64,000 bases of DNA from Mesostigma viride (lineage: Eukaryota > Streptophyta > Mesostigmatophyceae > Mesostigmatales > Mesostigmataceae). Positions 1-12,300 of this stretch are shown one piece after another (position 1 is the stretch's first letter; each line of letters begins with the position of its first letter). The translations under genes and the position numbers were made by a program. The notes under the pieces are model-generated. The model was not told the origin of the DNA. It saw nothing but the letters and a program-made list of their open reading frames with translations, and searched no databases. The stretch lies in the NCBI GenBank assembly GCA_009746045.1, contig RPFO01000154.1:6339038-6403037 (forward strand), read 5' to 3'.

Positions 1-260
1 AAGTCTTGTCAGGACTGGGGGAGGAGCTGGAGGTGTAGGCCTTGTAAATAGGTTATTTTTCTACAGTATTAATCCGCTGCTGAATGGTATTGCATATAAA
101 TTTCTTCCTGGACACCTGCAGATCCCCCTCATTCGTGCTCCTGTGGTTGGACGGTCGCCTGGTGGTGCGTGATCCCCAGCCAGGCCCAGGGCTTACGTTT
201 GCATGCGCGTTGGATTGTGAAAATGTTGTTTCGGCCGCTTTCTTCCGGGCCTGGCTGCAG
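1..260. other. no exon recognised upstream of first TRPM exon
   Basis: This stretch precedes the first recognisable exon of the TRPM-like gene. The last bases before 261 read ctggctgcag, a good acceptor, so it is probably intron. Upstream exons of the channel should lie beyond the window start. I see nothing else that can be supported. Confidence 0.5.
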
Positions 261-344
261 CCGAGGTCATTAAGGAATTCAAGATTCCCAGTGTGCTCAT
301 CCTGGTGGAAGGAGGCCCCAACACCATTACAACGGTGTACGAAG
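261..344 (+). CDS. TRPM-like channel, exon with SLOG-like GGPN motif
   Basis: Preceded by ctgcag and followed by gtagga. It reads EVIKEFKIPSVLILVEGG then PNTITTVYE. The VEGGPNT block is the signature of the TRPM N-terminal nucleotide-binding-like (SLOG/LSDAT) domain. It starts with two bases of a split codon and ends with one base of the next. Confidence 0.85.
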
Positions 345-3300
345 GTAGGATTGGACTCATGCCGATGATCTAAGTGTGGGAACAAGAAGATGCATGAGAT
401 ATTAGCCCTGATCTCGCCTGACCCTCTTGGCATTCATTAAACTGGATGTTAATGATCGGACGCTTGGAGGCCACTTTGAAACTAGGAAAGAAGAAGTCCC
501 TTATGTTCTAGAAACCATCTCTGTTCATCAATCCTCTTCATCCCTGCGATTCGGCACGCCATGTCAAGGAAAGAAGAGGAGACATGGCGTGAAGAATAGC
601 AGAGATGAAGAGGATTGATGAATAGAGATGGTTTCTTGAACATTAGGGACTTGGACCTTAACGGGGCCGGACCTCCAGAGGCACAAGAGCATAGGGAGAA
701 GAAGTGCGAAACTGTGGAAACTAGACTAGAACAGGACTGGGCTTTTGCCATTGTTTTTTCATTGGTAGGGGCAGAAATGACCTATGGTGCCATTCTGGGG
801 TGGGCATCATTTGGGTGTGCAAGGACTTCTGTAGCTGGCACATGTAGCGTGTGCATGCCCCTGCTTTGAATGCTCCTTCTGCCTGTTAAGATAGTTGTGA
901 TGACACATGCATGCCACTGCATAGAGTGATTGACGACATGGTTAGCTTCCTCTAGCTGGCGTAACTTTCCCTAGCTTCCATGAATACCAACTAGGACTTA
1001 CCTACCACCTACTGTCCCTTTCCCCCCTTGTCCTCACCTCCTTGGTTGTGGGCGTCCAATCGTCCCTTACATATACAGCGCTCAAGAGTAATAAGACGGC
1101 AAGAGTGGTCATTATAGAGAAGAGCGGCCGCTCCGCTGATGTGATTCCGCTCTGGTGTGTTCCCTGCAGTGACATCATATAGGCCTTGCGTGGACTGGGG
1201 TATAGGGGTCGGGGGGGGACATGATGCATGACTGTTGCAGTGAGACAAGGGGTCACTGACGCGAATCCCACAACTCCTGGGCACACCTGTTCCCACGCCT
1301 TGCCACTTGTGCCCGCCCAGATGTCCGCACTCTTGCATACACGCGTGCCTGCACGCACCTGAGCGGTCCGTCTCTCCGCTATAAAATATTACTGTTTGCT
1401 CCCTTTATTTGCACACAAAGGCTCAAGAGGGGTGGCCATCAATAGCCACCAACTTCTATAAGCGGTTAGCATGGTGGCTAATGCCCGCAGCATGGTATGT
1501 ACGACCTTAGCAGTATATATATTGTTTAGGCCTTTGTAGATGAAGTGTGGCGTGCATGGTGCTTGGGCCACGATTACTGCAATGGCACTGTCTCCCAGCC
1601 ATGACATGCGGCGCAGCAGGCCTTACAGGTTCTGCATGCTGGTTCGAAATAAACTGTTAATGACTAGCACCATAGGTCGCCTGGCGCGCCGCTTTTAACT
1701 AAACTATCACACGAAACTAGCAACTTGATAGACCGAATGTTGTTGGTTCGGTGCATCGCTTGATGACTGTCCTCTTGAATTGCACTCTTATTATAACCTC
1801 ATCTGGGGCAGGGCCAGGATGGCCAGCTTTGGGCCACAGCAAGATGGTCCCATTCCTGTGTAAACAGGTCATGTGCTGAAGTCAGATGAAAGACCAACTC
1901 ATGCAGTCAACAAGCTAAATTAGGAATCATGCACGTACGCGCCCTGGCACGATGACGCGCCCGCCCGCCTGCCTAACTGCCTGTCCGCCTGAGCGCCTGA
2001 CTGCCAACTTACCAACCTGCCGACCTGCTGACCTGCCTGCCCGTTGGCCCAGCTGAGGCAGCAGGCGGTGCGACAATCTAACAATAGCAATCGGTAACAG
2101 AACCACTAAGTTTAGAAGTTACACAACCTATGAGTTTTGGGGCTTATATTGTCCTTGATTCGCAGAGTGCATTGCTGGCCTCAATGACGGGTCATGTGTG
2201 TTCTGCTGCCCGACGGCACTCCGCCCGATGTATACAAAACCAGGAAGAGGATAAAAGACGCAAAGGGCGCTGGTACGAAGGCGGCTACAAAGGGAGCTGG
2301 CACGGAGGCGCCAACAAAGGAACCTTGCACGGAGGCGCCAACAAAGGGACCTGGCGTGGAGGCGGCTACAAAGGAACCGGAGGCGGCGCCCGGGTATGCC
2401 CTCACGAGTGACGAGCAGTCGCTGCTGGAGACTTTTAAGAATCGGGAAAAAGAGCTCGATGAAATCACCGGCACGTACTGGTCGCATGTGTCGGTGTTCA
2501 ACATGCACCAGAATGACAACTTCGAAGACTTTCTGTACGGCGTCATCCTGGAAGGCGTTTCCGATTTCAAGAGCAAAGTAGAGCTCACCACGGAGTGGAG
2601 ATCGACCAGGATGCTCAAGGAAGTCATCAAGGTGGGTGAGACATTTATGGTTCAAGGGCTGCAGCCTGTTGCTTGAAGAGATGAGATGCTCAAGGGTTAG
2701 TTATCAAGGCGGGTGGCCAAGTCAGGTTGCCTTATTATAGAATCGTTTGTTTATTTATAACCCGGCAAGGTCGAGGTCGCAAAGCAGCTGTTCGTTGCAA
2801 GTTCAAACTACTTTCTGGTACCTTGCAGGCTATCATGCCAAAGCTTGCATTGCCAAGGTTTATTGAGGGCCTTTCCACATTTGCTGCCGTCCAGACGCGA
2901 ATTGGGAGGACTCGGATTGGTCCGGGCCGAAAAAATAGGTTTGAGGTTTCATTGGCGCGACGAAATAGCGGTGAATTGATCGGGACCTGCTTTCCTCAAC
3001 TAGATCCGATCCGTACCGTCCTTGCGCTTTCCCCGCCGGGTTTTACAACTCGACCTACCTTTCTTCACCCTGATTCTGATCGGAACTGGCCGGAACTGCT
3101 TTTTTGCAGTTCCGAGAGTTCCATCCCAGTTCCGGTCGAAATTAGAGGTCGCGACCTGATTGGACGGTCAGTTGTGGAAACCTCTAGTTCCAGAACGTGC
3201 CCAATTAGGACCCTTGTTGCCCGGAACTGTCGAATGTGGAAAGGGCCTGATTACAATGCCAAGACCATTAATTGTGTTGGAAATGCGGTGCTCAGGCTTG

Positions 3301-6300
3301 CCTATTGTTTTATGGAGCGGTGAGATTCCATGTGCATTTGAATGGAAGTAATTCATGCAAGAGCTGTTTGACCTGACCTTAAGTGCTGCTTTGACTGCTG
3401 CGTTGACTGGTTACATCAGCTACCTTTTCGGCCTTAATGCTAGTTTGTGTCAGCTCGAGGTAACTGCTAGGCCCATGGAAACATGGTGCTTGCTCAGCCC
3501 TTTAGCGGCCTCAGTGTTCATAGCTCCGATCCCACCCAGGGCGGAGGCTTGCCTTCTAACGCAGAACTGTATAATCACTGTCCATTAAGTTACATCAACA
3601 TGGGATTTCCGTGGTGCCTTTGCTTCTACTGTCCTTTCACTGGATATTTGTCTGTTGCAGGATTCTTACCTCGCGCCTTGTTGCACATTAACATAGCATT
3701 CAAAGGTTTTGTTCATGGATCTCATGCCAATTATTTGCAACGTCACAAAGCTCCCGATCAGCTTGTGCTCAGCTTGTACTGTTCATGTTTGTCAGCCAGC
3801 GCCCTGCAGGAATGGTGAGTTATTGGTGACGCTCACGGGAGTGCTAACGCTCTCAGTAGCACACATCGTTGTGAAAATGAAGTAGAGGCGTTCCAAGGCT
3901 CATTTTTCCACTTGTCATATCTGGTTAAGTCACAAAACAAACTAGTCATCTCAAGTAGAATTTGCAGGGTTTTTCCGACTTAACTCTTTAAATTCTTCTT
4001 ACTTTCTTCTATGACAGGACCACCTGAACAAGACGTCCACCACTGACCTGATGACCCTCGCCAAGGAGGTCTCCCCTGCCGTGCAAAAAGCGCTGCTGCT
4101 CAATGCCCATCCTTCATTCTCCATCCTGATGGACTATGGCATGATCGAACAGGTGGACTTGAGGCAAGTGCGCACATGCTTCAGTCTTAAGCAATAACAA
4201 TAAATATAAGCAATAAGTAGTTAACGTAAGAGAATATTGGAGAATAGTAAGAAACAAACTAATATGTAACGGAATAGCAATGAGCAGAGCAGAACTGGAT
4301 AGCACTGACTGGAGCAGTATGTCACTGCCTAGTCCACCCACAATTTGCTGGCCTTCGGCTGTCCCATCCTACTTAGCCTGTGGTGCGCCATGCACCATGC
4401 CTGGTATGTATGGACATCACAGCTCGGTTGTAGTGTGAGATTTCATCGAGATAATTCTTCGCATGTGGCTCCGCTTGAGGCAGTAAGAGAAGCTTGGGCA
4501 TCCTCCCTCGTTCTCGTGGGAATATTAGGGTTGGCGGTCGCTTTATTGGCACCCACGTAATGCTGTCACGTGCTTTTGATTCGTTAATTAATGTTGTTTC
4601 CTTTCTGGGGCTGCTCGAGGTTTCTTACCAATCGTTTTCTAGTTTCAAAGATATAATGCTGCCATTTTCAAAATTCGCTAGATACTGGCTCTGCAGTTCT
4701 GTTACCTGCGTAGAACGCTAGTAATACTAGACCCCTTGTTGCCTGGCTGATATAGCTTACGAAAGCGTTTTCGCGAGGTTGCTTTGTAAGGCAGGAACAT
4801 GCTTCTTCCTCCCGTGCACACTGCAGGTTGCCTTGGTACTCTTGCCCCACCCACACTCCCCTGGTTGTGGATTCCCCCGATCCCTAGACCATGCATGAGC
4901 GATCGGTTCCCACAATGAGTGCTGTTTTTTTTGTTTTTGTTTTTGTTTTTGTTTTTGTAATGGGCTTTCCTGCGCCAAAGACCTGGTAGCCATAGAGGAT
5001 ATAACTTGACTGCCTTTGTTTATATACAATATTTACTATAACTGAAAATGATATGTTACAGGGATGAGACAGGAAAGCAAGAGAAACGCAAGACAGGAAC
5101 ATGTGTGTGAAGAACAACCATAAGCCATGCAAGTGTGTATTGTATATGAGTATATATTTGTATATATATTCATTGAATGTGATAAATTATGGTAATGAGA
5201 CAGGCAACACAATGAAAGCGCAAGACATGAACAAACGAACAACAAACGCTAGCAAATTTACAACAAACAACTAGAATATTGTATATTGTATAAGCTTAAA
5301 CTACTATCGTTATAATATATTCACTGCTCTTGTTTCACGCTCCTCCATGCAGCTAGTGACGTCCGGTCACCCGAATGCAGGTGGCGCGACGGTGGATCGA
5401 CCACACAACGCTGGTTTCAGAGTAGGCTGGATGTGCATCATGTCGCCTCATGCTGCCCATGCTGTGCACACCGCTTTGTGCGCATGGCGGCCACGCCCAC
5501 ACAGCCGCCCACTCAAGGGAACCTATATCCCCCGCTGGTTCCAGCACACCAAGTTCCTTGGTGCTGTCTCGCCACCCCCACACGCGCTTTTAGATAGAGG
5601 ACAGTAGAAGATTCAGCAGTAGTATAGATGAAGGAAAGTAGGAAACCGATTCATCGGATCCATTGCGAATCCGTTGGGTCGATGCGGCGGTTGTTGTATC
5701 ATGTCAGAATCCACCTGAAGGAGTGCTGTATGTCGGTCGCTGTGTTCATAGTGGCCTGATGTGTGTACGTGTGGGGCATGTGTGTGCGTGTGTTCATGGT
5801 TGCGTGCAGAGAGCTCTACATGGACAGCTATAAGAAGGAGGAGTCGCTGTGGAAGTTTGTCGACAAGCACCGGGCGACAAATGGGAAGATGGCGGGTGGG
5901 TGCGGTGCCCATGCAAAGAGGTTTCTCCATTGCGCTGCATGGGACTCAGCATGCCTCAGCTGCTTCATGCTCGTGGCAAGAGCTCCTGCCCAGTTGTCAT
6001 TTTTTGGCAAAGTGAACCCCAACTCCCGGGGCACCACTCAAGAAAGTGCCGAGGGCCGTGGATACGTATTCCCTGTACAGTAGTGCTTTTCTGCGCCTTT
6101 GACCCACGCTCTCGTCACCTTGGAGCCTGGTTTGCATCTGACTCATGTGCAGTGTGCGGCGTAGGAGCAGGGCCACGGTCTATCAGCCACGCGCCCACAT
6201 GGAATGCGCTATCTGCACACCATGTCGCTTCATAAGCTTCAGCGTGCTGCCATCGAGGGAAAGTGTGACAAATGGACTTGCTCCATAGAGGCTCATCCCC

Positions 6301-9300
6301 AGAAACGGTGGTGTTCCACCGTCGTCTTCTTGTAGCCAGCTTGACAAGTTCATGTTGTCCTTGCAAAGAGGATCTTGCGTAGAATATCTCCGCAGTTTGT
6401 TTGAAGCCTTTGTTACAAGAAGAACCAAGCTATTCTCAATTACATGCTGACTCTGTGGGACTACAGCGGTGGCCATGGCGGCGATGGCATCTCCTGCACT
6501 CGTTTTTCTTTTTTGCTTTTCAATAAGGTTCTGAAAGATAATCAAAAGTGTGCTGTGCTCATCGCTTCCTTTATGCTTCCTTTATGCTTTCTTACGTTCG
6601 TGTCTACCTTGTCAACCGCGCAGAACCCATGTCACCTAATGTCAGTGGTGACCAGGCCATCGAAGCCATAGAACCCATGTCACCTAATGTCAGTGGTGAC
6701 CAGGCCATCGAAGCCATAGAACCCATGTCACCTAATGTCAGTGGTGACCAGGCCATCGAAGCCATACTGGTGGGTGCATGAGTAGTGGGCTGGGTAGTTT
6801 AGGTTGTTGATTAGCCATTCGATCCCTCCCTCCCTCCCTCCCTCCCATCCTCCCTCCCTCCCATCCTCCCTCCCTCCCTCCCTCCCTCCCTCCCTCCCTC
6901 CCTCCCTCCCTCCCTCCTCCCTCCCTCCCTCCCTCCCTCCTCCCTCCCTCCCTCCCTCCCTCCTCCCTCCCTCCCTCCTCCTCCCTCCCTCCCTCCCTCC
7001 CTCCTCCCTCCCTCCCTCCCTCCCTCCCTCCCTTCCCTTCTTCAACCAACCATTTTGTTCATTGATTGGTTTGTATATATTTCCAAACGCCCATGCCTGT
7101 CTGGTTGTCTCTTTGCATTTGGTTCACCATGATTGTACAAGAAATTTCATGTGGAACATATATGCATGCTGTAAAAAATCAGCTTGACAATAACCTTCAA
7201 GTGTGACCGCTGACTCATGTCTTGATCTTTTGTTATGGTCAGTTTGCACGGGTATCCAATCCATTTTCTAAGAAAGGCAGGGCTTAACTTGACTTTAGCC
7301 CCTGTATATGAACTATTACATACTATTATAAACCCCTGTATGGGCACTAGGAGAGACTCGGCGTAGCTATGATTTACTGATCATGCTGCCTTCGCTTTCC
7401 GTGCCTGGGATTCACTATGTTGATAGACTTTTGGCAAGTTCTTTTAATAAGGTCAATCCTGGGTCTTTTTTCTCCCAAACGCCTGTTGGCTGGATAGGCA
7501 AGTCCGCAGTGGGGCCAGCCGGGGGGGGGGAGGGGGGAAAGGGAAGCATTGAGAGCGTGAGCCTCCCTCTGAGGACTTTTACTCTTCCCTGCTTCTATGT
7601 GTCAAGTTAGCTCTCTTCACTTTTCATAGTGCAGGGTACTCGCTCTTGCTCTCGGATTTCCACTGTTTCGTGGTCCTCTGAACATAGTTTCTTTATAGTG
7701 AGATGGAAGGGTAGCCGCTATAGCTAGGTTATGGGGTTCACGTGACAAACCTTTTGAGGCCGGTGCGGCCTGATCCGGATCGGTAGTGACACAAGACTTG
7801 GCCACTTTTTCCTGGCCTGGTGGCAGGAGCTACGTTGAGCTACGCTGCCACTGTCTCGGTTTCTTTATTAATGACGTAGTGACTAACTACTAGATTTTTT
7901 CTCTCACACAATATGTGACTAAATAGCCCCGGCAGCCCGACGTAAGCCAACGGCAATTAGAACGCCAATTTGCGTAATATGTTCAGATGCCAAATTTGCG
8001 TGGTGAAAAAATGCCATCCGGGCCAAGGCCGCGTGACATGCAAAAAAGACAAAAGCAAGCCCACCTAGCCAAGGCCGGCCTCTTTTCTTTTCCCGCCCAC
8101 CCTCACTGCGTGTTTTGTGGGTAAGGCTAGCCTTTGACAAGCAATAAGTGTTCCCATGAGCATCGGCGGCCGGGATGTGGCCTGCCTGTTGCATGTGCTC
8201 CACTCATTGTTTTAATAAAGAGTCTGGTTACCCTGAAGTTCCACGGTTACTAGAAGTGCCTTTTGTGTCAACTGTGCATGAGGCCTGTAAGCAGTTCCTA
8301 CTTTGAACTTTGCTCACCATCACACATGACACAGTCAATGATGCCGCCATGCATGGCCTGCACACGCATGCCTTCAGGAACTGCATGTGGAGAACCTTTT
8401 CCTTATCCAGCCCCCTGATTTTATTATTATATAGGGATTGCCTTGCAAAGCCGTAGGACCATCCCAGCCACTCCCTGTGGACTCTCGCACTATACTAGAC
8501 CGTCGGCCATTGTCCTCCCCTTTGGCTTCGTGCCCCGCAGGTGGCTCTTCACGACACGTTTCCGGACATGTTTCACCGCGAGTGCGATCACCGAGGTAAA
8601 ACCGCCAGCAAGCTACCCGCCACCACTGCTTCGCTCTCCCGCATTGAAAGCGGTGACAACCTGCCACTGCCCCCCGAAGGCCACACGGACGCCATCGACA
8701 TCATCCTGTGGGCGCTGCTCAACCGCCACATGGACCTGGCGCTGTGCATCTGGCGGCACTCGGACATGCCCATCCATTGCGCGCTGTACGCCAGCAAGAT
8801 CTGCCAGGAGCTCGCCGAGAAGCTGGAAGAGGAGCCTATCATTCAGAAGGTAAGTCGGTAAAGCAGGGTGAATCACTAGCCTAAACTTAAGAATCTCATG
8901 TTAAACATGAAACCAAAAGTGTGTGCCCCACCCATGTAGTGCATTGTTGGCGTCAGCTTTCGAATGACATGCACCACCTGAGCGATAACCATCAATACTG
9001 TGCAACATAAACTGCTATGATTTACCTATCCGTATTCAGGATTTCTTGTCCGTCGCATTGGTTATCAGTGCACGGTATGCGTTCCATTCTTTCCTTGAGT
9101 TTTGCTGGAGATTCTTGGAAGGTGTACAGTTGTATTGAATTCCACCTCCATCGCTGGCGTCCGCTCGGTCACTTTTCCAGCTCCGTCACTCTCGCATGAC
9201 GCCATCTAACAAGCTAAATCTCCTTGCTGCCTCGTTACTTCGCTACTTGTACCGAACCAAACAAAGCTATGGACGAGCCGAATGGATCTTGCTTACACCA

Positions 9301-12300
9301 TTTATGTGGACTGCACGGCTACTTACTTTTGCCGGTGACAGGAGTACCTGAAGGTGGCGGAGAGCTTTGAAGACTTGGCGGTGAAAGTGCTCGACGAGTA
9401 CAGCTCCGACGACCGTGCCATCCAGGTACGCGGGTAATGCCATGTGGGTTGTCTTTGTAGGGTCATCGGTATGACCAAGCCATCCAGGTAGATCGGTACC
9501 GTCCAGGGACCTTGCAGGGACGAAAGGGCGGGGCCAAACACATGGCCGGAGCCTTAAGGAAGCACCCCCCCACGCGGACCAGACAGGAGGCCTTCATCGG
9601 GAGCAGAACACTGTTCGATTCACCACACTATTCCTACAACCTTGGTGCTGCTTTGCGAGTGGAGCCGCGGATGGCAGCGTTAAGGTGTTGCGACAGGCTG
9701 CTTGCCCTCTTCCCAGTCAATTCTCCCTCTTCCCCCTCTTCCCCCTCTCCCCCCTCTTCCCCCTCTTTCCCCTCTTCCCCCTCTTCCCCCTCTTCCCCCT
9801 CTTCCCCCTCTTCCCCCTCTTCCCCTCTTCCCCCTCTTCCCCTCTTCCCCCTCTTCCCCTCTTCCCCTCTTCCCCCTCTTCCCCCTCTTCCCCTCTTCCC
9901 CTCTTCCCCCTCTTCCCCCTCTTCCCCTCTTCCCCCTCTTCCCCTCTTCCCCTCTTCCCCCTCTTCCCCTCTTCCCCTCTTCCCCCTCTTCCCCCTCTTC
10001 CCCTCTTCCCCTCTTCCCCCTCTTCCCCTCTTCCCCCTCTTCCCCTCTTCCCCTCTTCCCCCTCTTCCCCCTCTTCCCCCTCTTCCCCCTCTTCCCCTCT
10101 TCCCCCTCTTCCCCTCTTCCCCTCTTCCCCCTCTTCCCCTCTTCCCCCTCTTCCCCTCTTCCCCTCTTCCCCTCTTCCCCCTCTTCCCCTCTTCCCCTCT
10201 TCCCCTCTTCCCCCTCTTCCCCTCTTCCCCCTCTTCCCCTCTTCCCCTCTTCCCCCTCTTCCCCTCTTCCCCTCTTCCCCCTCTTCCCCCTCTTCCCCTC
10301 TTCCCCCTCTTCCCCCTCTTCCCCTCTTCCCCCTCTTCCCCTCTTCCCCCTCTTCCCCTCTTCCCCTCTTCCCCCTCTTCCCCTCTTCCCCCTCTTCCCC
10401 TCTTCCCCCTCTTCCCCTCTTCCCCCTCTTCCCCTCTTCCCCTCTTCCCCCTCTTCCCCTCTTCCCCTCTTCCCCTCTTCCCCCTCTTCCCCCTCTTCCC
10501 CCTCTTCCCCTCTTCCCTCTTCCCTCTCTGCCCCTCTGCCCCTCTGCCCCTCTGCCCCCTCTTCCCCCTCTTCCCCTCTTCCCCCTCTTCCCCCTCTTCC
10601 CCTCTTCCCCTCTTCCCCCTCTTCCCCCTCTTCCCCTCTTCCCCTCTTCCCCCTTCCCCTCTTCCCCCTCTTCCCCCTCTTCCCCCTCTTCCCCTCTTCC
10701 CCCTCTTCCCCCTCTTCCCCTCTTCCCCTCTTCCCCCTCTTCCCCTCTTCCCCCTCTTCCCCTCTTCCCCCTTCCCCTCTTCCCCCTCTTCACCCTCTTC
10801 ACCCTCTTCACCCTCTTCACCCTCTTCCCCTCTTCCCCTCTTCCCCCTCCTCCCCTCCTCCCCTCTTCCCCTCTTCCCCTCTTCCCCTCTTCCCCCTCTT
10901 CCCCTCTTCCCCTCTTCCCCTCTTCCCCCTCTTCCCCTCTTCCCCTCTTCCCCCTCTTCCCCCTCTTCCCCTCTTCCCCTCTTCCCCCTCTTCCCCTCTT
11001 CCCCTCTTCCCCCTCTTCCCCCTTTCCCCTCTTCCCCCTCTTCCCCTCTTCCCCTCTTCCCCCTCTTCCCCCTCTTCCCCTCTTCCCCTCTTCCCCCTCT
11101 TCCCCTCTTCCCCTCTTCCCCTCTTCCCCCTCTTCCCCTCTTCCCCCTCTTCCCCTCTTCCCCTCTTCCCCCTCTTCCCCTCTTCCCCCTCTCCCCTCTC
11201 CCCCTCTCCCCCTCTTCCCCTCTTCCCCTCTTCCCCTCTTCCCCCTCTTCCCCTCTTCCCCCTCTTCCCCTCTTCCCCCTCTTCCCCTCTTCCCCCTCTT
11301 CCCCTCTTCCCCCTCTTCCCCCTCTTCCCCTCTTCCCCCTCTTCCCCCTCTTCCCCCTCTTCCCCTCTTCCCCCTCTGCCCCCTCTGCCCCCTCTGCCCC
11401 CCTGCCCCCTCTGCCCCTCTGCCCCTCTGCCCCGGCCCTCTGCCCCCTCTGCCCCCTATTCTCTCTTGGTCAAATCCCGTGTCCTCTCTTACCCCTGTTG
11501 CCCAAGTTTTCTTGCCTTGTTATTGTGCATCGAGTGCCTTTTATCGCAGGCTCTCGAGCATCCCTGGGCCCGCCTGAAGAAGCCTGAGGAGAAGGCGACA
11601 TCTCACGGCCGCCACGGTCCGCAGAACATCCCCGCAACCGCGATGAGCCTGGCGGTGAGCGCGACAGCGAAGAAGTTCATCTCCAGCCAGCACTACCAGA
11701 CCTCGCTGCAACGGGTGGGTCAGCTTGCAATTGCTTTCCTTGCTGCGATGGGAGGTTCGGTTCTCCAATACCTCCCTGCATGACCTCCCTGCATGTAGGT
11801 TTTAGGTAAGCTCATCGACAGGTTTATATTGCAACTCATCGTTAATTATGTGTGAGGCCCCAAATCGCTCCCCACGCTGCCTTATTCAATGGATTAATCG
11901 GTTTTCTCTGAATATAGTTTAATTAACGCATGCGGGAAAGATAAGGCCGCCATGCCTTGGCCTGGATGTGGAAGGCTGTCTGCGACATGGGCTGACTAAT
12001 TCGATCTGTACAAAGGGTTTCCTGCTCGCCCGAATTTTCCTTGGATGACCCGGTTGTTTATAAGGGTCGGTGGCTATTAATTAGCGGTCCGAGAAAATTA
12101 ATTGTAGGTTTTATACGACTTCACTTGCAAAGATTCGTGTTTGGTTGCACCAGCTGAGGTTAGGTGGGGACCTGTAGGGTCGGCTGGTTGCTTACCGAAT
12201 CTTTGGCTGATTTGGGTTATTTAGTGAGTCGTGATTAATTATTGTAAAGTGGATTCGGACCGGCCCAAGGGGTCGATGGGCGCGTTTTATGTTTGTCAGT

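Noticed and set aside
1002-1358. Overlapping minus-strand frames of 109-118 codons in the first TRPM intron
   Set aside because: Two frames over the same bases, low complexity and no homology; likely chance.
9512-11587. Three overlapping plus-strand frames of 630-693 codons and a 367-codon antisense frame
   Set aside because: All lie in the cccctctt array. Frames stay open because stop codons cannot form in it, and the products are pure Pro/Ser/Leu/Phe or Gly/Arg/Glu repeats.
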